A stretch of DNA of 64,000 nt from assembly GCA_023101725.1 (NCBI GenBank), contig JALJCO010001315.1, forward strand, positions 310,001 through 374,000, read 5' to 3'. The DNA comes from Atherinomorus stipes (lineage: Eukaryota; Chordata; Actinopteri; Atheriniformes; Atherinidae). The notes beneath the pieces are model-generated. The model ran no database searches. It was given only the letters and a program-made list of their open reading frames with translations, and was not told the DNA's origin. Each line of letters begins with the position of its first letter. The first letter of the stretch is position 1. The translations under genes and the position numbers were made by a program. This document shows, piece after piece, positions 1 through 12,000 of the stretch.

Positions 1-215
1 ACCCAAGGCATTGGCCCAGCTTCCCAACTCCCTAGATCCCAATCCGATAGAGCATCTGTGGGATGTGCCAAAACAAGCTTTATCCTCAGAGGTCCAATCC
101 ATGCCAGTACCCTGGTGCCAGACGTCAAGCCCCCCGGAGCTTCTATGCCCATGTTCTGAAGGGGTCAGAGCTGTTTTCATGGCACTTAGCAACATTAGGT
201 TTAAAGCTAAAGCTA
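1..215 (+). pseudogene. Tc1/mariner-like transposase C-terminal relic
   Basis: The window opens inside a decayed Tc1-type transposase. Translation from about base 11 gives a Tc1-like N-P-I-E-H-L-W-D block, where the final D/E of the DDE catalytic triad and its tryptophan neighbourhood sit in active elements. After that the reading frame drifts, but DNA resembling the usual Tc1 tail is still recognisable (a GGTGCCAGAC stretch near 113, then GGGTCAGAGCTGTTTT near 162). The 5' part lies outside the window. The right terminal inverted repeat is not evident, so the copy is truncated and inactive. The strand follows from the translation. Confidence 0.65.
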
Positions 216-3200
216 ACTGGTACATTATGGTTATGTTCCATTTCACAAAATCAACTGTGTGTTACAAAAACGGTTTGAGATTTGGTGTCAATTAAATGAT
301 CAGAACACATGCTGAGATAGAGGTTCAAGTCAGATTAATGCAACAAAGCACAGAGGCAAGAAGTGAAAATATATTCCCTGCATTTCACCGAAGTATACTG
401 GTGCAGATTTTGCAGCCTGCAGTAAGCTTAAAAAAAAAACACAATGTATATAACAGTTTTGTGTTCACTGCACTTCACAGAATTATGGAAGAACAGATTG
501 TATTTTCCAGAGAAGATTTACCCATTCATTAAATTCACATTAATCTGCTCCAGTTTGAACACACAGCTTTTTAAAGTTTACTTGCTAACTGGAAGTGAAT
601 AAAGTCAAAGGGATGAAATGGGGAATGTGAACTTATTCATAAGCCTTTTATAACCATTGTCAGCATAAGACTCCATCTATTCAATATTTCAATACAGCTT
701 GCAAAGACTGAAGTACAAACAGAGCGAGAGAGAAAGTTTCTCCCTGTGGGGCTTTTAAGACCAGAATTGTTGCCACACAGATCAAAAGATATTATAATAT
801 CTAAGATACTATATAGTCATTCTTAAAAACAGGTTAAAACAGAACCAATTCAGGATGAGGTTGCCATTTCTAAAAGGTAATCAATGCATTTCTGTAATTT
901 CTTGTAAGCTTAATAAGAGACTCTATTGCCTTGAACAGGCTGTGTGCTGCGTAATGCGCTGCAATTCGGTGGCCGAATTTTCTGCAGAGTCCTATGAATG
1001 TAACGTTAAATGGCGCTGCATACGCATCCCCGACAGTTTTGATCCAGGAAGGAGATGGTTGCGATGGATTCAAACACTGCAAGGGATAGTTATGGATTCT
1101 TCTACTGTCAGCAAATGATCCAGATCAACTGAAAGACACTAAAAAGTGGCACTACGTAGAAAAAGTCTTTATCGGCGTAGTAAACAACATTATAGCATCC
1201 GTTTGTGCACGCTCCCGTACAGGCTTGGCTGATGGCTGCAGTTACCGTGGAGTGCCACTCGCAGCACTCGGGAATCTCATTTCTAAATCCTGCCTCTAGA
1301 TTATTTAAACATTTTAATATTATTATGCATCAGCTGTGAAAGTAATGGGACTTATAAATGATCTGCCAATCATTTTTGCTCTCATCATTTGTCGATTGAT
1401 TGTCAATCATTCTTACTGCATGCCGGAAAATGTCTGTAGACGCCGGTGTTGGGACTTGGCTAGTGCTCGTTGTCATAAAGACGCGGTTGAGGGAGGGAGC
1501 TATGAATCTAGCAGGCTAGTCATGTGCATGCAATTTATTCAAAAACTCGCTAACAGTCTCTGCTGTCTGAAATGCCACAAACATCTTCTATACTGCCTTT
1601 AACTGAGAAACCACTAAATGTAAGCTATGGCAAGTAAAAATTACAAAGAAAATAAAGAAAATAGAACTAGACATGATCAGATACAAGATTCAGAACATAA
1701 GTAAAATCACTATATAGCTCCACTGTGAACTAAATTCATTTAAATGTCCTAAATGAAAACTTGTTTTTTTCTTTACACTTACAATTTCAGCCAAAATACA
1801 GAATATTTGAGAAGAATCAAAAAGTGAATGGAAATACTTTTCACACACAAGAATGCTCTCTCTTTCTACAACTCAGTCAAAGCAAAGACCCCGGAGTCAG
1901 GGTCTGTGTTCATATGGTGTTTGAGGGTAAAATCAGTGAGCAACGCTATAACAGAAACCTCGGTTTTGGATTGGAAACTTCAGAGAGGAGAAAGGCAGTG
2001 TCTGTATGTCTATTTAGAGCTCCAACTGATCCTGACAACTTGTGTAGTGGGGTTGCACTTGCTGGGTGGGGCTTTCACAAGTCATAGGTGAAACCAGCAC
2101 CAGCAAGAGAAAGTGATACACATGAGAAACGGTGTTTCCTTCTGGATGCCAAAATGACAGATGTAACAGTCACAAACTGTTTTCACTGTGATAACATGTA
2201 ATCAGATTCTATAAACTTGAAAGCTTTTCTAAAGGTGTTAAATTTAGAGTGCACGACTAAACTTTGGCAGGTTTTATCAGTGAGGCACCTACAGCTGCCT
2301 CAGCATCCTACCTGTACTCTGAGCTTCCTCCAGCCAGTGAAAGTCAGACCAGTGTTGACTCTTCATCATTGGTCTGTCCATATCTCTTTTCCTTCCTTCC
2401 TTCCTCCTCTAATGTCCTCTTGTGTTTCTATGCTAAATTAGCCATGGTGCATGTTCTAAACAACCAGTGTTTATTGAAATCCAGTTAGTGGCATGTGACA
2501 AAAGGCTGTAAAGTGAAATGGGCTATAAAATGATGCAGCGTTCCAGTGAAGAAAAAAAAAAAAGTGTTCCTATGCCTCAAGATGCTGCTGCACGCCTCCA
2601 GGAATGATAATTAATGCCAGTGTCCAATCAAAATGAGTCAGAAAGACATCATTTTACAAAGTCCACATAGTGATGTAGTAAAATCATTTCACCAGTTTGA
2701 CCAATAAACAGCGGGGTTCTGCCAAATCTGTCATGATCATAATGTAAAAACTAAAAGAAATGTAAATTTCCCACATCTGGCTGACCAAGGTAAAACAATA
2801 CAGAGGAGTTTCGCTTAAAAGAGATGACTACTCTCCACTCAGAAATTTTACAAAGTTAACTGGGTTTGTCTCTAAAACCACTGATGCTATTCCAGGCATT
2901 TATCCGGGCGATATCACATGAAAGTAGATGTTTTTTTGTTTTTTTTTTTTCCTGCTTTGCTTTGTTTACCTGTACTGCTCTCATTTGAACTCGACCATGC
3001 TAAGAAGCAAAGCCTTCACTAGAGTCATTGGGTGACTGCAAACTGTATTTTTCAAGCCAGGTCAGTTGTTTTTCAATGAAAATTTAAAAAAAAAAAAAAC
3101 AACTAATAATTAACAAAAACCTTTGGTGAAGCAGATTCTTCATTTGGAGGTGGCTTTAGACCAGGCCAGACTTCTCACGCAGCCAGAAGAGAAGTGAATG

Positions 3201-4060
3201 AGGAGTTAGTTTGCTAAATATCTCACTTTCCTGGGCAGAAAATCAATGAGATCTTTGCATTAAGCTCATGATTCTGGCACTTTGAGTGATATTAACCCTG
3301 ATCATTATTTTATTGATGCTTTTCTTCACCAACATAAGCTGCCGTGGTGAGTTTAACAGTGCTGGAGGAGACTTTGATAAAAGGCTGAGGTGCTGGACAC
3401 CGGGTGGAGCTCATTAGCATATTCATAGGTCAGTGACTAAATGAGAAGCTGTTGGTGAAAACTTGTGCATCCAATTTTATGTTAAACACAATTATTTTGA
3501 AGAATCCAAAACTGTTGCAGCAGTACTTCACACATAATATAAACAAAACCAACTAAACGTGGTTCTAAAGCAAATGTACTAAGAAAAGGCTATAGTAGCC
3601 TTTTTTTTTTTTCAAACAATGTTGAAAACAAAAGCTTTTGTGCCAGTTGTAAACATTCACTTCAAGGCAGTATCAGATCACATTAGCCAAACAGTGATGG
3701 GGGGGTTCTCCTAGATGTGAAATCAAATACCCTTTGCTGCCTTTTAACCAATGCTTTTGCAACCACAAGTTGAATCATCTTCCTTCTCCGAGCTATACCC
3801 ATTTTTCTTTCATTATTCCTGTACTCCAAAGAAATTTTTTCATGCTCAGTCGGCATCAAGCACGTGCATTCATAAGGAATTGGACTGACCTTGATTATGA
3901 TGATATGACCAGGCTTGCTGTAAATTCTAACAGGTTAAGTTTACTTGGAAAGAGAGCTAAGTGATTACCTTGGAAAAAGTAAGTAAATTTAATTGTGGAG
4001 ATTATTGTGAAATTAGTATATTTCAGTGGCAGTACTTTTTTGAAGTTGTTACCATTTCAT
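216..4060. other. non-coding stretch, no gene seen
   Basis: No coding exon or recognisable repeat family was found here. ORFs are short (under 110 codons) and match nothing I know. Visible landmarks are only A/T runs (2933-2951, 3087-3100, 3599-3612) and a G run near 3698. Either intron or flank of the cadherin gene is possible. Confidence 0.5.
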
Positions 4061-4061
4061 G

Positions 4062-4704
4062 CAGGGGTGCACAAGTCCAGTCCTCGAGTGCTACTATCGG
4101 GGATTATCACGCTTCGTGTTCCTGTTTCCGGAACTTGTAACATTTAAGCGCTTCCTGTTCCGGGCCAGTTCAACACTAGCTGCTCCATTCCACTTTGTAA
4201 GTCGGATAAACAACGCCAACCCTACTTAAATTTTCATGGATTCCCGACTGAAGCGATGCTAAGGAATTACTGCATCAAAGCGATTCACCGGGATGAAGGG
4301 CCGAACTTTATAATAAAACATGTTTGGGAGACGCGTTGGAGTGAGTGGAACCCTAACCCTAATGACAACCCGCCCACATTAGTGCAAACCACGCCCATTT
4401 TCATGACATGCCTCTGGGTCTGTGGCTGCAGTTGGGTATACTTGTTGGATTCAGCGGAAGCGGTTAAATGTTACAAGCTCCAGAAACAGGAACACAGAAG
4501 CGCGATAATCTCCTATCCTGCAATTTTTAGAGCATGCACTCTCCAACACACCTGAATCAAATGATTAATCCCCTCATGCACATGTCATTCATCTCTGCAG
4601 AGGCCTGTTAATGAGTCATTCATTTAATTCAGGTGTGTTGGAGAGGGTATGCAACCAAAATGTGCAGGATAGTAGCTCTTGAGGACTGGACTTGGGAACC
4701 CCTG
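4062..4704. mobile_element. outer MITE, hAT-like, interrupted by another MITE
   Basis: The ends are inverted copies: the left end starts CAGGGGTGCACAAGTCCAG and the right end, read in reverse complement, starts CAGGGGTTCCCAAGTCCAG. Similarity continues through TCCTC and GCTACTATC into a CTCCAACACACCTGAAT block, so each arm is about 80 bp. The left arm is split after ACTATC by a second element (4099-4513) and resumes at CTGCA. An 8-bp match CATTTCAT lies at 4053-4060 and 4713-4720; it fits a hAT-type target duplication if the true end extends a few bases past 4704. There is no transposase, so the element is non-autonomous. Confidence 0.8.
4099..4513. mobile_element. inner MITE nested in the left arm of 4062-4704
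   Basis: A 415-bp insert has imperfect terminal inverted repeats of about 55 bp. The left end reads GGGGATTATCACGCTTC and the right end in reverse complement reads GGAGATTATCGCGCTTC; both then share TGTTCCTGTTTC and CTTGTAACATTTAA. TATC flanks both sides (4095-4098 and 4514-4517), a likely 4-bp target duplication. Removing insert plus one TATC restores the palindromic arm of the outer element, which proves the order of insertion. The 99-codon ORF inside matches nothing I know. Confidence 0.8.
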
Positions 4705-4720
4705 ATTTAAAGCATTTCAT

Positions 4721-7700
4721 AGTTAAATTCAGATCAAGCTGTTACAACTTAAATACTTTAAGTCACAAGAACTTAATATATTCAACAAAACAAGTGGGCA
4801 TTACACTAAAGGCACAGGTGCTCAAGGTCAGGGGAACAAATCAGTTATCAATAATACTCTAATTATACTTTCCTCAATGCATATTCAACAATCACATGGA
4901 TAGAGTTCATCAGGCAAGTGCAGCACATTATGCTTGAAGGAATCTTCCGCTCAATATGTGCTGGAATCCCAATCTCATTGAGGAAGACCAGTGCATCCTG
5001 GCTCTGCACACTTTATAAATGTTAGACAGGGAGTGATGGGACTACGAGGACATTTTAAGGGGAATTTAGTTTTTTTGAGTGTTATGGTGTTGCATAATAG
5101 TGACGTCATCAAAGCCGCCACAATAAAAATGTCTGTAAATAAGAACAAATCACCACAAAAAAGCCGCTTCAAGCTCACAGGGGGATCTGACTAATGTTTC
5201 GCAACAAAACAGTGAAATGAAGGAGTGTGTGGCAGATAATGCCTTATTTAGAGGCTGCGTGCGGTTGCCCCATCACTTCCATTATTTTGGACATACGCTG
5301 ATCTGGAGTAGATCTAAATGTCTCCTGAAGGAATTCAAGTTGCAGCTTAACTGTCTGGGCGAGTAAATGAATGTATTTCATGCTAGAAAATAGGTCCAGA
5401 TTAAAAAAAAAAAACAAACGAACTTCCCCTTTACCTCAAGGTGCAAAGCAGAACAGAGGGTGCCGCAAAGCAAAATGGGAAATATGTAAATGAGCCCCAT
5501 CTACCAGGAACCGTTATGTACAGGAGTTGTACACACCCAGAAAAAAACAAGTACATACAGTACTACTTGATAGATCAAGTAGCAGGTAGAAAACACAGAA
5601 AACTCAATGTGAATAAGTAACCACTGCTCTAATTAATCTCTAGTTAGGACACTGTTTGCATTTACAGTGTTGGATTATAATTAATTTGACTTGTATCGAA
5701 CTTGTTTTGTATATATGCCATAACGTACCATACCATTAAAAACCATCATAACATTTAGAAGCAAACACTAAATGCTGTCATATTTACTTCTATTTGGTGC
5801 TTAAAAAATGTTCCATTCTCCTCACATCTGTGAGACATAAAACCTCAGTGCACCATCCTCTAATGTTCTTTACTTTGCCTTTGCATGCTGCACCATTATA
5901 TACTATTGACCGAGGCAGACAGAGCCATTAAAGAAAAGACTAATTCTTAATCTGGGATATTGCTTTCTCATTATTCGCTCTCCCCCTGGCCTCCAGTGTG
6001 ATAACCGTTTGATTAAGGCAGTTATGTCACTTGAGAGCCCGAAAGAGCCCACCTTTTAATATTACCTGGCTGACTCATTATGCCAGCACTGCTTGAGGCT
6101 AATCATGTTGAACTGTGATGCTTGATTACAAATACTGATGAGGCTTTTGTGACAACATTCAGGATAGCCTTCGGAATTCTTAAATATTAATCAATAAACA
6201 ATGCAAATTAATTTTCCAAACACCACTTATGGAATTTTAGATACTGCTATGCACATGTGCTTAATTTGTATGTGGCGGGTTGCTGCTTTGAAATCAGTGT
6301 TTGCAGAAACATCACTGCAACTCAGAACTCACTCAGCTGCACAATAACAGCAAGTTACTTTGTCATACCTGCTATGCTTCGATTAAACACTGAAAATAGA
6401 GCTTGTGTCAGTTTAATTAAGTGCTGAAAAATACTGGTACTCAAGTAGCTCTCTAAATGCCTTCAGGTTCAGACCACTCCTGTTTTAACAGCGAGGCTCA
6501 GTCGAGGGTTCATTAGACTAGAGGACAGCCTGAAAAAAGAGAATCTCAGAAAGGCAGAGAAGCACGGCAGTAAAACTTCGCTCGGTGACAGAAACTCTCC
6601 AAGGAGCAGATTATCCAACAAACAGACACGTGTAGTTTATTTCCTTTTAAAAAGGAAACACTGAGTAAAGAGACACCAAAGTGCAGAATATAAAAACACA
6701 CTACTGCTTTTAATTGAAATCACATCATCCTTGACTGTCTTTACACTCCCAGTCAGCTTTCTACATCATATGGTTTTCAGTAATCAGACAAATGTGGTGG
6801 CAAAAAGGAAAAAAAGTGATCAGAACCATTTCAAAAGAGATAATCCAACAGAGCAGCCACCTCTTAAGTCACTGACTCTCAAAGTGGTGCCTCACATATT
6901 TGCACAAAAAGGTACCACAGGTTAAAGTGGACCTTTTTGCAGGCACTTATCTCAGAGTAATATCAGCCAGCAGTGTAGAGTGCAAGGCTGCAAACATCAA
7001 TAGCTTGCAGTGAAAATTGCTAAAGGGGAGGTAGATGGGACTCCATGAGGCGTATCATTTATATCACATGCTGTGGTCACCAAAGGCCGCCTCAGGCAAA
7101 AGCCTAAATGCTCCCTTTTACTCTCATTTCTTTGATCCTCATTAATTAATTAGATAATTATTACACCAAATTTCCACTGTGTGCTTTGTGCATAATAGCA
7201 CATTAGTCTGTGACAATGTGATTTCACTACTAGCTTTCTAACAGCAGGAAAATCAATGAGTAGCGTTGAGGAAATGTTTACTGTGTGTCAACTCATCTTA
7301 CATAAAACAGTCAGCACGCTGAGATATTTCTCAATCCAAAATTGGCATATGCAGCCATACACACACAGACTGATGAGCATAACCATTAGCCTTGTACATA
7401 AATAGATAGAAAACAAACAGCCATTAGCACAACCAATGTGATGATCATAACTATACATCAGTGAGCTCCAACTCCTAATGCTTTTTGAGTTTCCCTTTAC
7501 CCTGATAATGAGACTCAGCTTAATGTGACCATGTGTCTAATCACCCACAACACCATGAGAGAAGTATTTTCCTTGCGTTTTCCTTGCTTTTATTTTGCAG
7601 CACAGTTGAGCAGAAAATGTTTGTGTTGCAGGAATAAAACTTTGACTAAAAACAGCAAGTTAAGCAGGGGAGGTTGACTTGAGGCCACAGCATGGTAACC

Positions 7701-8985
7701 AGGTATGAGGTTGATACTTCTGTTCATTTAACCCACTCACAGCTAATTCATTTTAGGTCCAATAACCTGGCAAAACCCACCATTTAATGAAATTAGGTCC
7801 AGAGTGCTTTGTTGGGAGACCTCATTTCAAGGACATAACATGAAAGGAGAAATCAGCCAGGATGTATTACTAAAATTCTATTAGTCTTCAAGGTATTATG
7901 CCATTCCATAGAGCTCACACCACATATAGGCACATAGGGTAAAACGTAGATGGGCAAGAGGAAATTGGATTGGTGTCTTTAATGTCAGAATACCGCTGTG
8001 AATAATACATCTTTCATCTGTCTCACAAAAAGATGTTGTTCTTATTTAAAACCAGTTTAGCCGCCTACAAAAATTCAGCTAAAGCAGCTCATTGTGTCTT
8101 GGCAGTTTCATTCAAGGGACCCAGTCTCTCTTTATGCTTATATTCTCACATATTTTCTAACTGCTAACCGCAAGATTATCACATAATACTAAAAGGCACC
8201 AATCCACAGTAAAATGATGCAACTACGACAATAAGAGAAAAAGAAATAATGTTTCATGTTGACAATTGTGCTGTGTGGTATGTGGCCTTTGAGGGTTACC
8301 ATGTTGTATAGTGACTGTTGTGGTGGAAATTCTAATAAAGACCCAGATGAGGTGATCTTTGCAGAGTATGAAGTTTATTTTACAACCAGGTTGGAGAAGA
8401 TACACGCAATCAGATTGTGAGCACCTTCTGAAGAAGTACTGGAGGAACATGTCTTTTAAACCAGTAACAGAGAGAAAAGCTGGAAACAGGGAGTTGAAGC
8501 TGTCTCAGTTGACAAGAATCACACATCCTCTGAGAAGTTGTAAGTGCTTCGTGTCTCATATCCCCACACATCCAGCTAGCAAACACATATCATAACTTCA
8601 GACATTCAAGGCCAGTTCAGAAGGAGAACACCTGGCAATTTTATCATTAGCTCAGCATCTTAAAAGAGAACAACATACTCGTATTTTATATTGGTGCAGA
8701 AATGACAACTGAAGGTATGCGCTGCAATTAAAAGTTAAAAATACACGAATGTATGTGCTCAGGAGCATAAACTCAGTGTGCTCATACTAAACTCAGTATG
8801 ATTATAAAATTTCCATTACACTGTTTATAACAAACAACTAAAAATTAGCACTAAAATGTGCAACATATTGATTTGCTAGCAACGTCTAATTTGAAGCATT
8901 TTCCATCATGGGACATTTTTTTATGAACTGGTTTGTATGAAGACAGTTATCACTTCAATTGGGTCACAATGAATTGGCTTGAATT
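4721..8985. other. non-coding stretch, no gene seen
   Basis: No exon or clear transposon end was found. The part around 6040-6240 is AT-rich with homeodomain-like cores (TTAATCAATAAACAATG, GCAAATTAATTTTCC) and no repeat hallmarks, so it could hold a regulatory element. The rest is featureless apart from short A runs. Confidence 0.45.
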
Positions 8986-8989
8986 TATT

Positions 8990-9052
8990 GTCTGTAAGGT
9001 GCCTTGAGATTACTTTGTGGTGAATTGCCGCTATACAAATAAAGCTGAATGG
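8990..9052 (+). repeat. LINE-type 3' tail fragment
   Basis: The motif GGTGCCTTGAGATTACTTTG followed by a CGCTATACAAATAAAGCTGAAT-like end is the 3' tail of a common fish LINE class (L2-like). Only the tail is visible, as expected from 5' truncation during retroposition. Family assignment is from memory of this tail type. Confidence 0.5.
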
Positions 9053-12000
9053 ATTTATTTGAAACACATATCTGAAAATTACTGCTTGTAAATTGATGCT
9101 CGAGTTAGACTGCTACCCACAAATGTTTCCGTGAAAATGTAGATCAGCTGGCATCTGAGTGTTTAAACATAAACAATAGTATTAAAGAAGCTCTGGGAGC
9201 TCTGGGTCTGTCATTTGGAAGCATATAACAAAAACATATAAACTGGACAATAAAAAGTAAAGCTCAATAGGTTATATTTTACTTCAATGCGTTCTAATAG
9301 ACACAGTTCAAATTTTTCTGACACATATATGCTCATCTGAAGAAGCAGACCAGTGTAGAAGATCGTTGATCAGTAATGCAGATGTCCCATTTGGCTGCTG
9401 CAAAAGGGCTGCTCCCTGCACACCATTCCTTTCACAATCCCCCCCTTTTTTTTTCCAGAGTTGCATTGGAAGGAGATTTTCTTTTTTTTTTAAGTGCAAA
9501 ATGGTACCACACCACAGGCATTGTCGTCACTCCTCAAATAAACTTGAGACAATTTCATTTGAGACAAAAGTTTGCTGTGCCAACAGTCTGACACCTAGAG
9601 CTAGAGGGAATATTGATTTTCAGACTCAAGGGGCATTTGTTTAACTATCCACACTCCAGCCTACACACATAATATAAAATCCATAAAAATGCAGAGTTGG
9701 GAAAATGTAACTATTTCTAATAATTAAACTAAGAGTCCAAGACAGGCAAAGATTCATACTGCTGACTGATTTTGGCCTATTTCAAGCTTCATCATCCAAT
9801 GCAGTTAATAGAAAATTCAGCCTTGCTACATTTACATGAAAGCAGTGTGCTAAACACAAAAACTTTGGTTTAAACTGATATTTAAGCATGCTTTTCACTC
9901 AGATGTTCATTAATAAAACCAATAGAAAGCTCTCACAAAAAAAATGCTTCTGTGAGCAGTGCTGCTGAGCATTAGATGACAATTACAGGTGGGGGTTTAT
10001 AACAAGGAAAAGGGGCGTGGATGAGAATATCATGATCTCACTATCCTCAACATTGTGTGGCATGTTAGCTTATCTGTCTTTTGGATCCATATTTGTCCTG
10101 CACGCATGTCCATCCTGACCTTCACACGGCTATCAGGTTAAGATTATCACTTTTTTTTTCCTTCTTCCAGAGGTTGTGCTGACAGTCCTGAAATAAAATG
10201 TCAAACGTTCGATCTGTGCATCACCCATCAATAGCTCCGTCCTCTGCCACGCAAGGTAATTAAGAGTCACACTGAACCTATGTACACAACGACTCTGCAT
10301 AATAAATCTAAATGCAAATGTGCTGCTCTCTGTGCCAGGATTACAATGGACTCCCTGTCGTTACTCTGCATTTTTGTCTTCATTTGCTGCCACTGTGATT
10401 TTAGATTAAGGAAATTCAGTAGATCATAAAAGTAGATAAATTCTGTGGAGGAGAAATTGCCATCTCATTACCATCCATTTGTTTATACTGCTTTTTTTTT
10501 CCTTTGTTTTGTTTTGCAGACTACTTGATCGATTTCACTCATTGAATAATTGAACAGACATTTCTCTGCATGAAATTTACCTCATAATTTATTCTGAGTA
10601 CAAGACGGTGCCGGACTTATTATCAAACTTGATCATTAGAAGTTATTAAAGTGTTACAATCCATTTAATCCCACTTGAAAGCACATCATAGGTACAGTAT
10701 GATACTGGAAGAAGCAATATTCATCAACAGTCAAAAGCTAAAGAGAACATATTTTAGTTGAACGTTCCACATATCTATGATGAATGTAGCATTATCTTGA
10801 CTATAACATGTAAAATGTACATAAATACCGGTAATGCAGTGTTTAGAGTATTTGATGCCAGATAAAATCAAATATTGCTGTATTTAAGGCCAAAACAGTC
10901 TTTTAACAACCTTGTACAAAAATATAATAAATAAGACGCTGTGAGGAGATGACTCCATTTATGGCAGCTTACATGAGAAATCAGCGCCATTGACAGAGAA
11001 GTAAAAAGATGGGACTAGCTGCTTTTGGTTAATTCATCTCTTTCAAAACTGTATCAAAAACATATGCCAGACAATTTACCATTACTGTGTCACATGTGGA
11101 TTCAAGAACGTAGTCACAGCCAAGATCCATCCCAGTCCATTACTTCTCTACTGCATTCCTTCCTTAAAAATGCTCATATTAAAACTAGACACAGTGCAAA
11201 TGTCAGTACTGATGGCAAAACAGGTGGAAAAAGCTTTTTCAAAACCTGACTGCTGGCAACTTTTCAGTGTTTTGTAAACTCATCTGTATTCAACAATGGT
11301 ATAGGTAGTTCTGACTTGCACATTTGTTCTTTGGAGATTAGCCGAATATGCTGTAGGGTACAAATCATTGATTGTGTTTGCCTTAAGTATACTGTATACA
11401 ATCATATAGTCCAGTGATTTCCCAGATTATAAAATGGCTGGAAGAATGTAGATAGGAGGAAAACCACACAAAGGTTTCATGTAAAACAAACATGGTGACT
11501 GCAAATCTGAAAACTCTGCTAAATATTCTCTTTACTTTAAACTAATATTTAGGTGTTTTGACTAGATGAATGCACAACAACAAACATTAAAACCCTTTTT
11601 TAAGATCCAAAAGGCAGCTTCAGACAGCGCAGTTAGTCTCCAGAGACTGTGAAATGTGTAATTAGCAATAACTGAGAAAGCCCATTTACACCTATCAGGA
11701 CCTTCTACGGGTACTGATAGGACCCATAGAGTTGGCATTTCTGATTTCTTTTCTCCATTTTCTGCTTTGTTTTAGAAGGTAAGGGCAATCTTCATTGGAA
11801 ATTCTCCCTTTCTGACACCTGTGGGAAGATTAAAATCGTTCTGACTCTCACAGCAGAACAAATGCACCACCAGACTCACAACCCTCAAAAAAGATGTTTC
11901 TCATACTCTCTCCTCAGTGTTGATTAAATCCACCAGTTAGCACTGGCTCTCACTGAGAACATTTGATCACAATTGAAAATCTTATGCTGAACAAAATAGG

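Noticed and set aside
4345..4365. Short telomere-like ACCCTAACCCTAA
   Set aside because: Only two units inside a MITE; far too short for an interstitial telomere.
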